Positions 62,246 through 64,000 of a stretch of 64,000 bases of DNA are shown here, in pieces. Within the stretch, counting starts at the first letter, position 1. Each line of letters opens with the position of its first letter. The stretch is taken from positions 64,152,733 through 64,216,732 of the forward strand of contig NC_134276.1 in NCBI RefSeq assembly GCF_949628215.1. The letters are read 5' to 3'. Both the position numbers and the translations under genes were made by a program. Source of the DNA: Phalacrocorax aristotelis. Its lineage: Eukaryota > Chordata > Aves > Suliformes > Phalacrocoracidae. Below the pieces are notes generated by a model. The model worked only from the letters and a program-made list of their open reading frames with translations, made no database searches and had not been told where the DNA came from.

Positions 62246-62262
62246 TTTTTTTTTTTTTTTTT
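62246..62262. repeat. poly-T run
   Basis: An uninterrupted T run of 17 bases ahead of an A/C-rich repeat block. Confidence 0.85.
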
Positions 62263-62344
62263 GTGATTTCCCTAGGCTTTGCTAAAGCAAACAAATAACC
62301 CCAGCCCAAAACATAAAACCCAAACAATCAAAGAAGTTCCCCTC

Positions 62345-62466
62345 AAAAAAAAAGAACAACAACCAAACCAAACCAAAACCAAACCAAAACCAAACCAAAC
62401 AAAACCAAACAAAACCAAACAAAACAAACCACAAAACCCAAAACTTAAACCTGAAACCTGAAACCT
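62345..62466. repeat. (AACC/AAAAC)n simple repeat
   Basis: About 120 bases are built from AACCAAACC and AAAACCAAAC units with gradual change from AACC to ACAAAA; a typical decayed tandem simple repeat. Confidence 0.85.
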
Positions 62467-63758
62467 TCCTATTCAGCAATTCTGCAGGACTAGAATTTCC
62501 ATATCTTCTTTCCTTATTAGCCTCTCTTCTCAGGGAAAGGCATCTTCCTGAGAGGAAAGCTTCCTAAAGTCACAAAAATATATCTTCCTTTTCCTCGTTC
62601 AGAAGGAGATCTCTTGTATCCTTAAGGTGTCTGACTGGATGTGAGACATTTAGGCAGCTAGTCTTAGCTCAGAAACTGTGTGGAGTTTCTCAGAAACAAG
62701 GCTTCTCTGGAGACAGGAAGAGTGGCTGAGAGACGAGTGGGGGAATATCATAATGACAACCAGTGTGTGAGGAGGACACTTTGGAAATGCAGTTCTGTAC
62801 AGCGAAGCAGAGCAGGAAGATCTTTCTCATTTCTTGCCAGGGTCATTGAATAGTGCGTGGCAGGTTTTAAATTCAATCTTAGAATCTCAGTAATGTGGGC
62901 CACAAGTAGTATTTTAGGCGAACAGCCTCTTCTGGCCCTTTGCCTTTCAAGGGTGCTTTTTGTCCCTTGCATTTTGGGATCAGATATGTTCTGTGTAATT
63001 TTCCGTAACTTCACTTTTGGGAACAAATGTCCTGAACAAAATTGTGACGGTGCAATACAAAGATAACACTGATGGAGCAATGTCTATAAGTGTATTAAGA
63101 TTACTGTGGCCTCACAGCTAGCTACAGCTTTGATTTCACACTTTGCATTTTGTGCCTCCCTAGTATGGTCAAAATAGATGGCAATGTAGGCACAAACTAT
63201 TTGTAGTTAAATACAGAAGAATAACTTCTTTTTTTAGTGAAGAGATGTCTCATTGGAATTAAGTCATAAAAAGATCATCAGAGAGCTGAAAAAAGCCTCA
63301 AATTATTTTCTACTCCATCATTGTTGCCATCAAATTTATAATATAGGGGCACTAGAACAAATGCATAGGTTTGCTTTTCTCAAAAGAATATTACCAAATG
63401 CAGCTCACTTAAATACTTATTACTCACGTCACGTGTCTGTAAGTCCTGTGCATGGGCTGCAAACAGATCTCTTACTAGTACGCTGAAATTGTGAGGCTAC
63501 GTGTAAGAGCTCTTCTTGCTCTTAAGGGCTGTAAGTATTTGTGTTATGCTCCAGTGAAGAGTTCTGCACCTAGGGATCAAAAGGAAGTTAGGGGTGTGTG
63601 GGGAACATACTCTAGTCTGTCTTTTCAGATACCTGTATGTAAGAGCTGTTATTGAGATTTTTCCCTACATTGCTATTGCACTAAAAAGACTTTTTTTTTC
63701 TTTTTGGTTGTTTTATTTTTTTTATAAACTTTTACCCCTGCTTTGTCTTTTCCTTTAG

Positions 63759-64000
63759 AAAAAGCTGATTTGAGCTACCCTGAGCCCAGGACTGGTGCAG
63801 GCAACAGGGAACATATGCTGAAATTCCCACAGGAAGAATTTCCTTTCAAGTTTCCCCTGAGGCCAGGTGCCTCAGGTGGTACGGGATCTGGAAGAAGCTT
63901 TCCAGCTCACATCTTACAGCCAGCTAAGCTGTTGTCACCGTGTCGCCAGAAGAGTAATCAGGAATTGTCTCCCCTCCAGAATGGTGAGATCTCTCTGGCT
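63759..64000 (+). other. candidate coding exon or exon start, unassigned, open to window edge
   Basis: A pyrimidine-rich tract ending TTTTCCTTTAG (to 63758) opens a frame that stays open to the end of the window, about 80 codons: KADLSYPEPRTGAGN, then HMLKFPQEEFPFKFPLRPG, HILQPAKLLSPCRQK and SNQELSPLQN. A possible donor GTGAGA follows at 63985. The start phase needs one base from the previous exon, which does not fit a direct join to 60378-60509, so any link would need an exon in between. The sequence looks like a disordered, proline/serine-rich region. The protein is not recognised. Confidence 0.3.

Larger units (their letters stand above)
60510..63758. other. intergenic or intronic DNA
   Basis: No supported gene. 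It holds a poly-T run (62246-62262) and an A/C-rich repeat block (62345-62466). Other acceptor-like tracts occur (for example before 60887) but lack a convincing paired donor. Confidence 0.4.

Noticed and set aside
63759-64000. First exon of MYO16, expected by synteny
   Set aside because: The translation lacks the MYO16 N-terminal start and ankyrin repeats.

Overview
The window is vertebrate nuclear DNA from a bird, most likely a neoavian rather than a chicken. The evidence is spliced genes with GT-AG introns, a CpG-island promoter, CR1 LINEs with the avian (ATTCTRTG)n tail, ERVL-type LTRs of the kind common in Neoaves, and proteins recognisable as avian LIG4, ABHD13 and TNFSF13B (BAFF). The order LIG4(-) / ABHD13(+) / TNFSF13B(+) is the conserved amniote neighbourhood found at human 13q33; from that synteny MYO16 would lie further right, but no MYO16 exon was recognised.

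Layout. 1-206: the 5' coding exon of LIG4 on the minus strand, running off the left edge. About 345-1680: a CpG island, the probable shared LIG4/ABHD13 promoter. 1681-12990: ABHD13, with a long 5' intron, a possible 36-bp 5' exon, one 337-codon coding exon (7815-8828) and a roughly 4-kb 3' UTR. 12991-20220: intergenic DNA with an (ATATT)n array, a G-quadruplex-prone tract and MIR relics. 20444-31020: TNFSF13B, all six coding exons present and in frame (288 codons). 31100-51000: repeat-rich DNA with six CR1 copies, two solo LTRs and one short ERVL-type provirus with a perfect 5-bp target duplication. 51000-64000: two tandem, intronless, full-length but broken actin-family copies, the first cut in two by an inversion of about 1.45 kb, plus several well-formed candidate exons that I cannot assign to a known gene.

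Function. LIG4 seals double-strand breaks in end joining and V(D)J recombination. TNFSF13B is the B-cell survival cytokine. ABHD13 is a membrane serine hydrolase. Nothing suggests an operon or a shared pathway. The least explained part is 51-64 kb: the actin-like pair and the unassigned candidate exons. No CRISPR, RNA gene or complete mobile element was found.
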